A stretch of DNA of 64,000 nt from an uncultured bacterium (lineage in GTDB: Bacteria > Bacillota > Clostridia > Oscillospirales > Oscillospiraceae). Positions 15,538 through 23,331 of the stretch are shown piece by piece. Position 1 is the first letter of the stretch, and each line of letters opens with the position of its first letter. The notes under the pieces were generated by a model. That model searched no databases and was not told the DNA's origin. It worked only from the letters and a program-made list of their open reading frames with translations. A program made the translations under genes and the position numbers. Where the stretch lies: contig CAMCCC010000001.1 of NCBI GenBank assembly GCA_945873205.1, positions 124,001-188,000 of the forward strand, given 5' to 3'.

Positions 15538-17091
15538 ATGAAGGTAGCTATTTATTGCCGCTTATCCGAAGAAGATCGAAACAAACAATTTGAAACCGAC
15601 GACAGCAACAGCATCCAGAACCAGAAAGCAATGCTGCTGCAATACGCTATGGAACAGGGGTGGGAAGTATATAACATTTACAGTGACGATGATTACACAG
15701 GTTCCGACCGCAGACGCCCGGAATTTAACCGTCTGTTAGCAGACGCGGAGGCCCGCCGATTTAACATTGTCCTCTGCAAAACGCAATCCCGTTTTACCCG
15801 TGAATTGGAATTGGTTGAAAAATACATACACGGCCTTTTCCCGATTTGGGGCATCCGATTTGTCAGCATCGTAGACAATGCCGATACTGCCAATAAGGGG
15901 AATAAAAAGTCCCGCCAGATCAACGGCCTTGTGAACGAGTGGTACTTAGAGGATATGTCCGATAATATCCGAAGCGTTCTCACCAACCGCCGGCAGAACG
16001 GTTTTCACATCGGTGCTTTTGCTCTTTATGGGTACAAGAAAGACCCGGAACAAAAAGGGCATCTTATCATTGATGAAGAAGCCGCTGCAATCGTCCGGGA
16101 AGTGTTCACCCTCTTTTCGCAGGGCTATGGCAAGACCGCCATTGCACGGATGCTGAACGACAGGGGAGTCCCCAATCCCACGGAGTACAAAAGACTCCAC
16201 GGTCTGCGTTACCAGCAGCCCAAGAGAAAGAACAGCACGCTTTGGAAATACTTTGCCATCTCCGATATGCTGACAAATGAAATCTATATCGGAAACATGG
16301 TGCAAGGGAAATATGGCAGTGTCTCCTATAAGACAAAGCAGAACAAACCACGCCCAAAAAGCGAATGGTATGTTGTTGAGAGAACGCATGAGCCAATAAT
16401 AGATCGGGAGCTTTGGGATAAGGTGCAGGCCATGATTGCTCAGCGGGTAAAGCCCTTTGATACCGGTACCATCGGCCTGTTTGCAAGGAAAGCCCGCTGT
16501 GCCAACTGCGGCTATACAATGCGTTCCTCCAAAAACCGAGGCAAACATTATCTTCAATGCTCCAACCGCCATGTTGCCAAGGATGCCTGCATTGGCTCGT
16601 TTATCTCCGTGGATAGGCTGGAACAGATGGTGATTGCCGAGCTGAACCGGCTGGCTGCGGAGTATCTGGACAAAGACGAGCTGGAACAGAACATTGCGTT
16701 TTGCGACAACTTACAGGGGCAGAAAAAGCGACTGCTTGCTGATATGTCGGCCTATGAAAAGAAGATTGTCGAATACAGCAAAGGCATCCGTGAGCTGTAT
16801 ATGGATAAGGTCAAGGGCCTCATATCCGAAAGCGATTTTGTGGAATTGTCCAAGGACTTCACCTCGGAAAAAGAACGCTTAGAGCGTGTGATGATCGACG
16901 GCCAGAAGCAGCTTGCAAAAATCGAAGAACGGATTGCCGTTGGTGATAATCGTCGTGAACTGATCGAACAGTACACCAATCTGGAACACCTGACACGGGA
17001 GATCGTTGAAATCCTGATTGACTACATCATGATAGGCAAGCGGATTCCCGGAACCAGGGATGTTCCCATCGAAATTCACTGGAATTTCTGA
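15538..17091 (+). CDS. Large serine recombinase (element 1)
   Basis: 517 residues from the ATG at 15538; an in-frame GTG lies two codons upstream. N-terminal resolvase domain with nucleophile Ser10 in IYCRLSEED and Arg-rich active site (SRFTRELE, GLVNEWYLEDMS). Recombinase domain with YGYKKDP and ARMLNDRGVPNPTEY, zinc ribbon CANCGYTM...CSN, then a coiled coil (about residues 380-480). Catalyses site-specific integration/excision. Only 55 bp separate its stop from the severed 3' end of a cotJC-like gene, the position expected for an attachment site. Confidence 0.93.
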   Translation: MKVAIYCRLSEEDRNKQFETDDSNSIQNQKAMLLQYAMEQGWEVYNIYSDDDYTGSDRRRPEFNRLLADAEARRFNIVLCKTQSRFTRELELVEKYIHGLFPIWGIRFVSIVDNADTANKGNKKSRQINGLVNEWYLEDMSDNIRSVLTNRRQNGFHIGAFALYGYKKDPEQKGHLIIDEEAAAIVREVFTLFSQGYGKTAIARMLNDRGVPNPTEYKRLHGLRYQQPKRKNSTLWKYFAISDMLTNEIYIGNMVQGKYGSVSYKTKQNKPRPKSEWYVVERTHEPIIDRELWDKVQAMIAQRVKPFDTGTIGLFARKARCANCGYTMRSSKNRGKHYLQCSNRHVAKDACIGSFISVDRLEQMVIAELNRLAAEYLDKDELEQNIAFCDNLQGQKKRLLADMSAYEKKIVEYSKGIRELYMDKVKGLISESDFVELSKDFTSEKERLERVMIDGQKQLAKIEERIAVGDNRRELIEQYTNLEHLTREIVEILIDYIMIGKRIPGTRDVPIEIHWNF

Positions 17092-17094
17092 TAA

Positions 17095-17114
17095 CTGTCC
17101 CAAAAACGGGACAG
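17095..17114. other. Inverted repeat between recombinase 1 and the cotJC fragment
   Basis: CTGTCCC-AAAAAC-GGGACAG. Could be a recombinase binding arm of an attachment site or a short hairpin ending the recombinase mRNA. Confidence 0.5.
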
Positions 17115-17145
17115 AAATGAACCAAATAACCTGAAAAGTTGTTCT

Positions 17146-17352
17146 TATATAATTGCAGCAGAGCAAAAGGCCAGAGTGACATATGACAATATTCTCCGCC
17201 TCTCCGATGACCCGGATGTAAATAATGTGATCCGTTACCTGCGGGAGAGGGAAATTGTGCACTACCAGCGCTTCGGTGAAGGTATTCGCCGCGCTCTTGA
17301 GAAGATGGATGAAAAGAATTTCTACGTCGTAAACCCGGCCTTTGACAGATAG
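17146..17352 (+). pseudogene. cotJC: 3' fragment of a CotJC-like manganese catalase gene
   Basis: Frame AAEQKARVTYDNILRLSDDP, then VIRYLREREIVHYQRFGEGI and KNFYVVNPAFDR, is the C-terminal third of the spore-coat manganese catalase family; it retains part of the four-helix metal site (E..H). Everything before the first AA is lost and replaced by recombinase-flanking DNA. No 5' half exists in this window. Read as a gene severed by insertion of the recombinase-bearing element. Confidence 0.85.
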
Positions 17353-17354
17353 AA

Positions 17355-17392
17355 AAACAGGCAGACGGAATCAAACACCGTCTGCCTGTTTA
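17355..17392. terminator. Terminator shared by the cotJC fragment and the convergent gene
   Basis: AAACAGGCAGACGG/CCGTCTGCCTGTTT stem, flanked by A on the left and T on the right. The convergent gene's stop (17371) lies in the loop. Confidence 0.8.
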
Positions 17393-18132
17393 TGTTCTAT
17401 ATAGAGGATGCTACACAGCAGGGAATTGCTGCACTCTCTGGTGTAGCGCATAAATTCTGTGCGACTCATATAATACTTGCTTCCCCAGGAGGAGAGCTCC
17501 ACCCATTCCGCATCCAGGCCCGTGGCCGTTACAAAATGGGCCCTGGCGGAAACGATGGGTACATATCCGCCCTCCGGCGAGAGGCGGCAGAAGCTGGCTC
17601 CCTTTTTCTGCCAGAAGCGGGGAAAATTTGGCCCCACAGCCATGATCACCGGCAGATCCCGCTCCAGCATGGCGCCTATGCACTGCCACAGTTTTGCCTT
17701 TGGTACGCTCCAACGGGCCTTATAGGGCAAAGCATGCCGCTTGAAAAACAGGTTGATGCCCAAGCTGAGGGCAAGCCCATTCATGCCGAAAGGATAAAAG
17801 AGGGGAAAATAAGCCTGGCGCAGTCTATCAAGCGCCTGCTCATAGGCCGGCTGGGGCAGGGGAGAGGAGGAGCACAAATTCGCAAATTCAGGGATATGTA
17901 CATCGCTGTGCCAGCGGTCAAGGTACAACAGCAGATCCAGCGCCGCCACCACGCCGCAGCCGCAGCGCTGCAAAACCTTGCCGCCGCAGCACCGCTGATC
18001 CCCTCCAAAACTGGGCCGCCCGGAATAATCCACACTGATATACGGGTTTTGAAGACCTATCATGCAATCACCGGAAATATTATACTGCATCTTTTCATCG
18101 GATTCAATGAATTCCAGCAAAATTAGTGGCAA
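17371..18132 (-). CDS. Putative papain-like (C39-like) cysteine peptidase domain protein
   Basis: Up to 253 residues. A TTG start at 18132 is possible; in-frame ATGs at 18090 and 18063 are alternatives and none has a strong ribosome-binding site. Seen: a Cys followed by a hydrophobic helix (RCGCGVVAALDLLLYL), then AHFVTATGLDAEWVELSSWG, which resembles the His and Trp-Gly strands of C39/papain-like peptidases. Four Cys cluster at CCGG...CGCG. No signal peptide. The family was not identified by name and peptidase activity is inferred from the Cys-His pattern. Confidence 0.55.
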   Translation of the reverse strand: MPLILLEFIESDEKMQYNISGDCMIGLQNPYISVDYSGRPSFGGDQRCCGGKVLQRCGCGVVAALDLLLYLDRWHSDVHIPEFANLCSSSPLPQPAYEQALDRLRQAYFPLFYPFGMNGLALSLGINLFFKRHALPYKARWSVPKAKLWQCIGAMLERDLPVIMAVGPNFPRFWQKKGASFCRLSPEGGYVPIVSARAHFVTATGLDAEWVELSSWGSKYYMSRTEFMRYTRECSNSLLCSILYIEHKQADGV

Positions 18133-18191
18133 ATCCCCTTGGCCTGTGTTATAATATATAAATGTTGAGTCGTAACATTTGGAGGTGCCAC

Positions 18192-19106
18192 ATGCTGGAT
18201 TTTCTGAGACAAGAGGGAATAGAAGAGAATATCATCCGCCGCATCGAGGACTTTCGCAGCCAGTACCCGGCGGCAGCGGAGGATGAATATCGGATTTCCG
18301 TGCCCAAATATCACTATTACGGCACGGACGTTTGGAAAAAAGCGCTGACGGCCCTGCTGGCCGGGGAGAACATCCTGCTGGTAGGCCCCAAGGCCACCGG
18401 CAAAAACGTTCTGGCGGAAAACCTCTCCGCTGTGTTCCGGCGCCCGGAATGGAACATCTCCTTTTACCTGAACACCGATGCCGCCTCTCTGATTGGTGCC
18501 GACACCTTCAAGGACGGTAAGGTCAGCTTCCGCCAGGGGCCCATCTATAAATGTGCTGCCCAGGGCGGCTTCGGCATACTGGATGAGATCAATATGGCAA
18601 AAAACGAGTCCCTTGCCGTGCTCCATGCCACGCTGGACTTTCGCCGTATAATCGATGTTCCGGGCTATGACCGGATCGAGCTTTCCCCCTGCACCCGCTT
18701 TATTGCCACCATGAACTATGGATATGCCGGCACCCGGGAGCTGAACGAGGCCCTGGCTTCCCGCTTCATGGTGATCAATATGCCCATCATTGCGGAGGAA
18801 AATCTGGTCAAGCTGCTGAGATCTCAATTCCCCGCGTTGAAGAATGATTTTGCGTGGCAGCTGGCCGGACTGTTTGAAGATATCCGTAAAAAATGCGACA
18901 GCTCGGAGATTTCCACCAAGGCCCTTGACCTGCGGGGCCTCATGTCCGCCGTTTCCCTGGTGCAAAATGGGTTGAGTATGGGACAGGCTCTGGAGCTGGG
19001 CATCATCAACAAGTCCTTCGACGACTTTGAGCGTCAGCTGGTGGCAGATATCATTGCTGCCAAGATCAGCGAAAAACTCACCGCCGCTGACATTTTTGAA
19101 AGCTGA
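18192..19106 (+). CDS. MoxR-type AAA+ ATPase
   Basis: 304 residues; ATG at 18192 with GGAGG 7 bp upstream. Walker A GPKATGKN, Walker B ILDEINMA, sensor 1 RFIATMNYGYAGT and arginine finger EALASRF are clear. Belongs to the MoxR/NorQ/CbbQ group, chaperones that pair with a VWA protein to remodel or activate a client enzyme. The partner gene follows with a one-base overlap (TGATG). The client is not evident from the neighbours. Confidence 0.9.
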   Translation: MLDFLRQEGIEENIIRRIEDFRSQYPAAAEDEYRISVPKYHYYGTDVWKKALTALLAGENILLVGPKATGKNVLAENLSAVFRRPEWNISFYLNTDAASLIGADTFKDGKVSFRQGPIYKCAAQGGFGILDEINMAKNESLAVLHATLDFRRIIDVPGYDRIELSPCTRFIATMNYGYAGTRELNEALASRFMVINMPIIAEENLVKLLRSQFPALKNDFAWQLAGLFEDIRKKCDSSEISTKALDLRGLMSAVSLVQNGLSMGQALELGIINKSFDDFERQLVADIIAAKISEKLTAADIFES

Positions 19107-20818
19107 TGGAAGAGGTATCCAAGCTCCAGGTCAAGCGGGCGGAGAACATGATCTGGAACGCCGCCGGGGACTATGGCTTTCGCCCGGATTTCAAGGCCTT
19201 TGACAAGGCCGGCCAGGCGGAGCTGTACTGGAACTGCATCATCGGCGCGGCCCGCAGACATTATGATTATTCCAAACTGGCGGAGCTTTTCAAAGCCCTG
19301 GACCAGTATGAGGACGGCGATACTTACGAGGGGTTGCTGTGGCTGGGCCTGGAAAATGCCCTGTATCAAAAGGAACTGCCGGCTCGTCCCGTGCTGAAAT
19401 CCCTTCGGGAGGACTATGCCAGAGCGCTGATCAAACAGCTGGGCTATGTGGAGGATGACCGTTTTTATGACGCCCTGGCCCTGGCCCATTTCAAGCGGGC
19501 CATAGGGGAGGAGCCTAAGCTCAGCAAGTATGACATTAAACTGCTGGATCAGCTGGAATTCAGCCCGGAAATGGACACGGATGCCATTGTGGCTTCTGCC
19601 CGGGAACTATTCAAGCAATGGTTCCAGATCACTGCCCAGCTGCGGAAGAAAGAACGACGCCTGCGTCCCACGCTTTTCGGCAAGAAGAAGGGAAAACTCA
19701 GCGGCAGCAAGCGTTATCGTCGCTTTGGTGCCGGCTTTGCTGACCACCCGGACGATGTTTACGGCGGCGAAAATGCCGGCGGTAAGCGGGAAGAGCATGA
19801 ACTGCGCACCAAACTCAGCGCCCGGGAACTGCGGGAGTTTATGGAATCCAAATTCGGTGAACCAATGTACCAGGAGAGCCGGATGATGGAGATTGAGCGC
19901 AGCCTCTGCACCGGCAACCACAGCAGCTGCCACCTGCTTTTCACCAAGGGCGAGGTACTGAAAAGCAAGATCCAGAACGCCTTTGAGGCTTTGCAGAAGG
20001 AGAGGGAAGCGGTTCAGATCGGGAAAAACCGAAAGAGCTTCTATGACGATCTGCCCCGGAACATGACCGCCATTGCTAAGCTCACAGGGAAGATTCAAAA
20101 CTCTGTTCTCCTGCATCTGGAGCCTACGGACGTCAAGGCCAACTCCGGGCTGCTCAACGGCGGCCTTGTATGGCGGGCCACCCAACTGGATGACGACAAG
20201 GTGTTCACCCGGAGCGAACAGGGGGATAAGGGGAATCTCAGCGTGGATATCCTGCTGGACGCCTCCACCTCCCAGAAACGGCGGCAGGAGCTGGTGTCCT
20301 GCCAGGGCTATATGATCGCCGAGAGCCTGAGCCGCTGCGGCATTCCCTGCCGTGTGATGTCCTTCTGTTCCATGACCGGCTTCACCATCATGCGCATCTT
20401 CCGGGATTACGGCGAATGGAATAAAAATGACAGAATTTTTGATTTTGTCTCCAACGGCTGCAACCGGGACGGCCTCGCCATCCGGGCCGCCCACCACCTG
20501 ATCAACGAGACCAGCTATGAACACAAGGTGCTCATCGTTCTCTCCGATGTAAAGCCCAACGACGTGATGAAGATCCGCGCCCGGGACGGCAGCGAGATCG
20601 CCGCCTATGAATATGAGGCCGGCCTGGTAGATACCGCTCTGGAGGTAAGACGGGCCCGGGCGGACGGCATTGCCGTTGTCTGCGTCTTTACCGGCAACGA
20701 TGAGGATGTGCCTTCGGCAAAGATGGTCTATGGCCGGGACTTTGCCCGCATCCAGTCACTGGATAAATTTGCCGACACCGTGGGGATGTTGATCCAGAAC
20801 CAACTGAAAATCATATAA
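19106..20818 (+). CDS. VWA-domain protein, partner of the MoxR ATPase
   Basis: 570 residues. The C-terminal third is a von Willebrand A domain with MIDAS DASTS (in SVDILLDASTSQKRRQ), a Thr/Asp loop and LIVLSDVKPND. The N-terminal two thirds are helical and charged without a recognised domain; a basic segment KKERRLRPTLFGKKKGK lies mid-protein. NorD/CbbO-like in architecture. Translationally coupled to the ATPase. Ends at a strong terminator. Confidence 0.85.
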   Translation: MEEVSKLQVKRAENMIWNAAGDYGFRPDFKAFDKAGQAELYWNCIIGAARRHYDYSKLAELFKALDQYEDGDTYEGLLWLGLENALYQKELPARPVLKSLREDYARALIKQLGYVEDDRFYDALALAHFKRAIGEEPKLSKYDIKLLDQLEFSPEMDTDAIVASARELFKQWFQITAQLRKKERRLRPTLFGKKKGKLSGSKRYRRFGAGFADHPDDVYGGENAGGKREEHELRTKLSARELREFMESKFGEPMYQESRMMEIERSLCTGNHSSCHLLFTKGEVLKSKIQNAFEALQKEREAVQIGKNRKSFYDDLPRNMTAIAKLTGKIQNSVLLHLEPTDVKANSGLLNGGLVWRATQLDDDKVFTRSEQGDKGNLSVDILLDASTSQKRRQELVSCQGYMIAESLSRCGIPCRVMSFCSMTGFTIMRIFRDYGEWNKNDRIFDFVSNGCNRDGLAIRAAHHLINETSYEHKVLIVLSDVKPNDVMKIRARDGSEIAAYEYEAGLVDTALEVRRARADGIAVVCVFTGNDEDVPSAKMVYGRDFARIQSLDKFADTVGMLIQNQLKII

Positions 20819-20829
20819 CATATAAGAAA

Positions 20830-20879
20830 AACGACCTGGACAAAAAATCGTCCAGGTCGTTGGCACTTTTTGTTTTTTT
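20830..20879 (+). terminator. Terminator after the VWA gene
   Basis: AACGACCTGGAC/GTCCAGGTCGTT stem followed by T5 G T7. The convergent pfp stop lies just beyond. Confidence 0.9.
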
Positions 20880-20886
20880 CTTCGTC

Positions 20887-22128
20887 TTACTTGGCAAGGA
20901 CTTTTTTCAGCCGTGCGTATCTGGGCAGGGAGTGCTCCAGAGGCAGTTCCGGCTCACCCTGGATCAGGGGCAGCACATAGTCAATGAATTCATGCTTCAG
21001 GCCGTTGCCATCCTCGTTGATCCATTCCACAGGGACCTTCTTTTCAAAGTTTGCAACGGACTCCAGGGGCAGCAGCACCATCTTGCAGTGGTACTTGCCG
21101 TCGATATACTCCCGCTCAAAGGCCACCATCTTGCCGGTGATGCCGCTGACAGCCTGCTTGACTGCTTCCTGGCCTGCGCCGAAGGCCTCGTCAATGTCGG
21201 TCTTGGAAGCCAGATGGGCGCCGCAGCGCTGCAGAAGGCTCAGCTCGATGCCGCGAACTTTGGCGCCGGTGCGCTCCTTGAGGATTTCGGCCAGCAGGGA
21301 GGCCAGACCGCCCAGCTGGGCGTGACCGAAGCCGTCAGTAGCGGAAGTCTTTGCCTCAGAAACGAAGCGGCCATCGGCATAGTGGATGCCCTCGGAAACA
21401 GCGATGAGCACCTTGCCGTTGGCGGCATAGATGCGCTCCACATCAGCGATGAACTTGTCCATGTCAAAGTCCAGCTCAGGAAGATAAATCAGGTCGGGGC
21501 CGGAGCCGAACTCAGTGGCCAAAGCGGCACTGGCAGCCAGCCATCCTGCGTGACGGCCCATGATCTCCACCACAGTGATCATGCCGTTGTCATACACTCT
21601 GGCGTCCTTGTTGATCTCCATGCAGGAGGTGGCAATATACTTTGCTGCGCTGGCAAAGCCGGGGCAGTGGTCGGTGCCGAACAGGTCATTGTCAATGGTC
21701 TTGGGAACGCCCATGACCCGGCACTCATAACCCACGGACTCCATATAACGGCTGATCTTGTTGCAGGTGTCCATGGAGTCGTTGCCGCCGTTGTAGAAGA
21801 AGTATCTCACATTGTACTTTTTGAAGATCTCCAGAATACGCTTATAGTCCATGTCATCCTTCTCAGGGTCTGCAATCTTATAGCGGCAGGAACCCAGCTC
21901 GGAAGAGGGGGTGTTCAGCAGCAGCTTCAGCTCTGCAGGGTCCTCCTCATCCATGACGTAGAGCTTGTCATCAAGAACGCCGCGGATACCATGGGCAGCA
22001 CCATAGACCTTGGTGATCTCCTCTGCGTCAAGTGCAGCGCGGATGACACCGTAGGCACTGGCGTTAATGACGGCAGTGGGGCCGCCGGACTGGCCAAAAA
22101 TGCAGGAGCCAATGAGTTTTTCAGACAT
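20887..22128 (-). CDS. pfp: Pyrophosphate-dependent 6-phosphofructokinase
   Basis: 413 residues. Phosphorylates fructose 6-phosphate in glycolysis. PPi use is indicated by PKTIDND, with Lys where ATP enzymes have Gly, and by GGNDSMDT in place of the ATP-type GGDGS. Other motifs: FGQSGGPTAVIN, EIMGRHAGW, and the fructose-phosphate-binding RGIELSLLQR. AGGAAG upstream of the ATG. Divergent from aldolase across 150 bp, so the two glycolytic genes may be co-regulated. Confidence 0.93.
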   Translation of the reverse strand: MSEKLIGSCIFGQSGGPTAVINASAYGVIRAALDAEEITKVYGAAHGIRGVLDDKLYVMDEEDPAELKLLLNTPSSELGSCRYKIADPEKDDMDYKRILEIFKKYNVRYFFYNGGNDSMDTCNKISRYMESVGYECRVMGVPKTIDNDLFGTDHCPGFASAAKYIATSCMEINKDARVYDNGMITVVEIMGRHAGWLAASAALATEFGSGPDLIYLPELDFDMDKFIADVERIYAANGKVLIAVSEGIHYADGRFVSEAKTSATDGFGHAQLGGLASLLAEILKERTGAKVRGIELSLLQRCGAHLASKTDIDEAFGAGQEAVKQAVSGITGKMVAFEREYIDGKYHCKMVLLPLESVANFEKKVPVEWINEDGNGLKHEFIDYVLPLIQGEPELPLEHSLPRYARLKKVLAK

Positions 22129-22181
22129 CTTTCTTCCTCCAAGAAAAAATTAATTTTTATGCGTTTTGTCAAAACTGCTTA

Positions 22182-22247
22182 TTGATTATAGACCGCTTTG
22201 AGGATATAATAATATTGCAGATTTGTAAATGTACTATTTGTACAAAT
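22182..22247 (+). promoter_or_regulatory. Aldolase promoter and downstream palindrome
   Basis: TTGATT (22182-22187), 17 bp, TATAAT (22205-22210). A perfect 12-bp palindrome ATTTGTACAAAT lies at 22236-22247, with a related ATTTGTAAAT at 22221-22230, placed to act as operator in the leader. Confidence 0.6.
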
Positions 22248-22278
22248 TTTGACTATCTAACAAAAGGAGATCTGAAAA

Positions 22279-23214
22279 ATGCCCCTGGTAACTACAAAAG
22301 AAATGTTTGAGAAGGCCTATAATGGCGGTTACGCTATCGGCGCATTCAACGTTAACAATATGGAGATCGTGCAGGGTATCACCGAAGCTGCGGCTGAGCT
22401 GAATGCTCCGCTGATCCTTCAGGTGTCCAAGGGTGCCCGGGCGTATGCCAACCATACTTACCTGATGAAGCTGGTGGAGGCCGCTGTTATCGAGACCGGT
22501 CTGCCCATCGCCCTGCATCTGGACCATGGCAACAGCTTTGAGCTGTGCAAGTCCTGCATTGACGGCGGCTTTACCTCCGTTATGATAGACGCTTCCTCCA
22601 AGTCCTTTGAGGAGAACATCGCCCTGACCCGTCAGGTGGTTGAGTATGCCCATGACCACGGCGTTGTGGTCGAGGCCGAGCTGGGCACCCTGGCCGGCAT
22701 TGAGGATGAGGTCAATGTCTCCGCCGAGGACAGCTCCTACACCAGACCCGAGGACGTGCAGGAATTTGTGGAGCGCACCGGCTGCGACTCTCTGGCTATC
22801 GCTATCGGCACCTCTCACGGCGCATACAAGTTCAAGCCCGGCACCGATCCCAAGCTGAGACTGGATATCCTGGAAGAAGTCCAGACCCGTCTGCCCGGCT
22901 TCCCCATCGTGCTGCACGGTTCTTCCTCTGTCCCCCAGGAGTTTGTCAAGATGATCAACGAGAACGGCGGCAATATGCCCGGCGCCATCGGTATTCCTGA
23001 GGAGCAGCTGCGCCTGGCCGCCCAGAAGGCCGTCTGCAAGATCAACATCGACTCTGACCTGCGCCTGGCCATGACTGCCAGCATCCGCAAGTACTTCAAC
23101 GAGCATCCTGATCACTTTGACCCCCGTCAGTACCTGTCTCCCGCCCGCGACGCCATCAAGGCCATGGTTAAGCACAAGATCGTTGACGTGCTGGGCTGTG
23201 ACGGTAAGGCCTGA
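22279..23214 (+). CDS. fba: Class II fructose-1,6-bisphosphate aldolase
   Basis: 311 residues. Zinc-dependent cleavage of fructose 1,6-bisphosphate. Zinc His and catalytic Asp are seen in IALHLDHGNSFE (H-x-DHG), with GEL-like EAELGTLAG and IGTSHGAYKF and VLHGSSSVP phosphate loops. AAAGGAG upstream. Follows PFP in the pathway and is transcribed away from it. Confidence 0.95.
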   Translation: MPLVTTKEMFEKAYNGGYAIGAFNVNNMEIVQGITEAAAELNAPLILQVSKGARAYANHTYLMKLVEAAVIETGLPIALHLDHGNSFELCKSCIDGGFTSVMIDASSKSFEENIALTRQVVEYAHDHGVVVEAELGTLAGIEDEVNVSAEDSSYTRPEDVQEFVERTGCDSLAIAIGTSHGAYKFKPGTDPKLRLDILEEVQTRLPGFPIVLHGSSSVPQEFVKMINENGGNMPGAIGIPEEQLRLAAQKAVCKINIDSDLRLAMTASIRKYFNEHPDHFDPRQYLSPARDAIKAMVKHKIVDVLGCDGKA

Positions 23215-23262
23215 GCAAGGCACATTCATTAGAAATTAGAGCATAGTTTTTCTGCCCGTTTT

Positions 23263-23287
23263 CCCCTTGCCCCATCAGGGGCAGGGG
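23263..23287. other. GC-rich hairpin between fba and the P-type-ATPase-like gene
   Basis: CCCCTTGCCCC-ATCA-GGGGCAGGGG. No T tract follows, so a terminator role is weak. It overlaps the 17-mer repeat shared with 15183-15199. Confidence 0.45.
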
Positions 23288-23331
23288 AGGGGGCAGTGTT
23301 CCCCCGCAATATAAATACAGGAGGTGGCAAA

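Larger units (their letters stand above)
11776..17145. mobile_element. Accessory block bounded by two severed spore genes, carrying serine recombinase 1
   Basis: Left edge: 5' half of an alpha/beta SASP gene. Right edge: 3' fragment of a cotJC-like gene. Inside: Phd/RelE pair, ArsR-permease with deleted ars genes, TnpW-like protein, serine recombinase. Content and edges suggest an integrated, partly decayed element or a hybrid of two. True ends are inferred, not proven by matching attachment sites. Confidence 0.6.
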
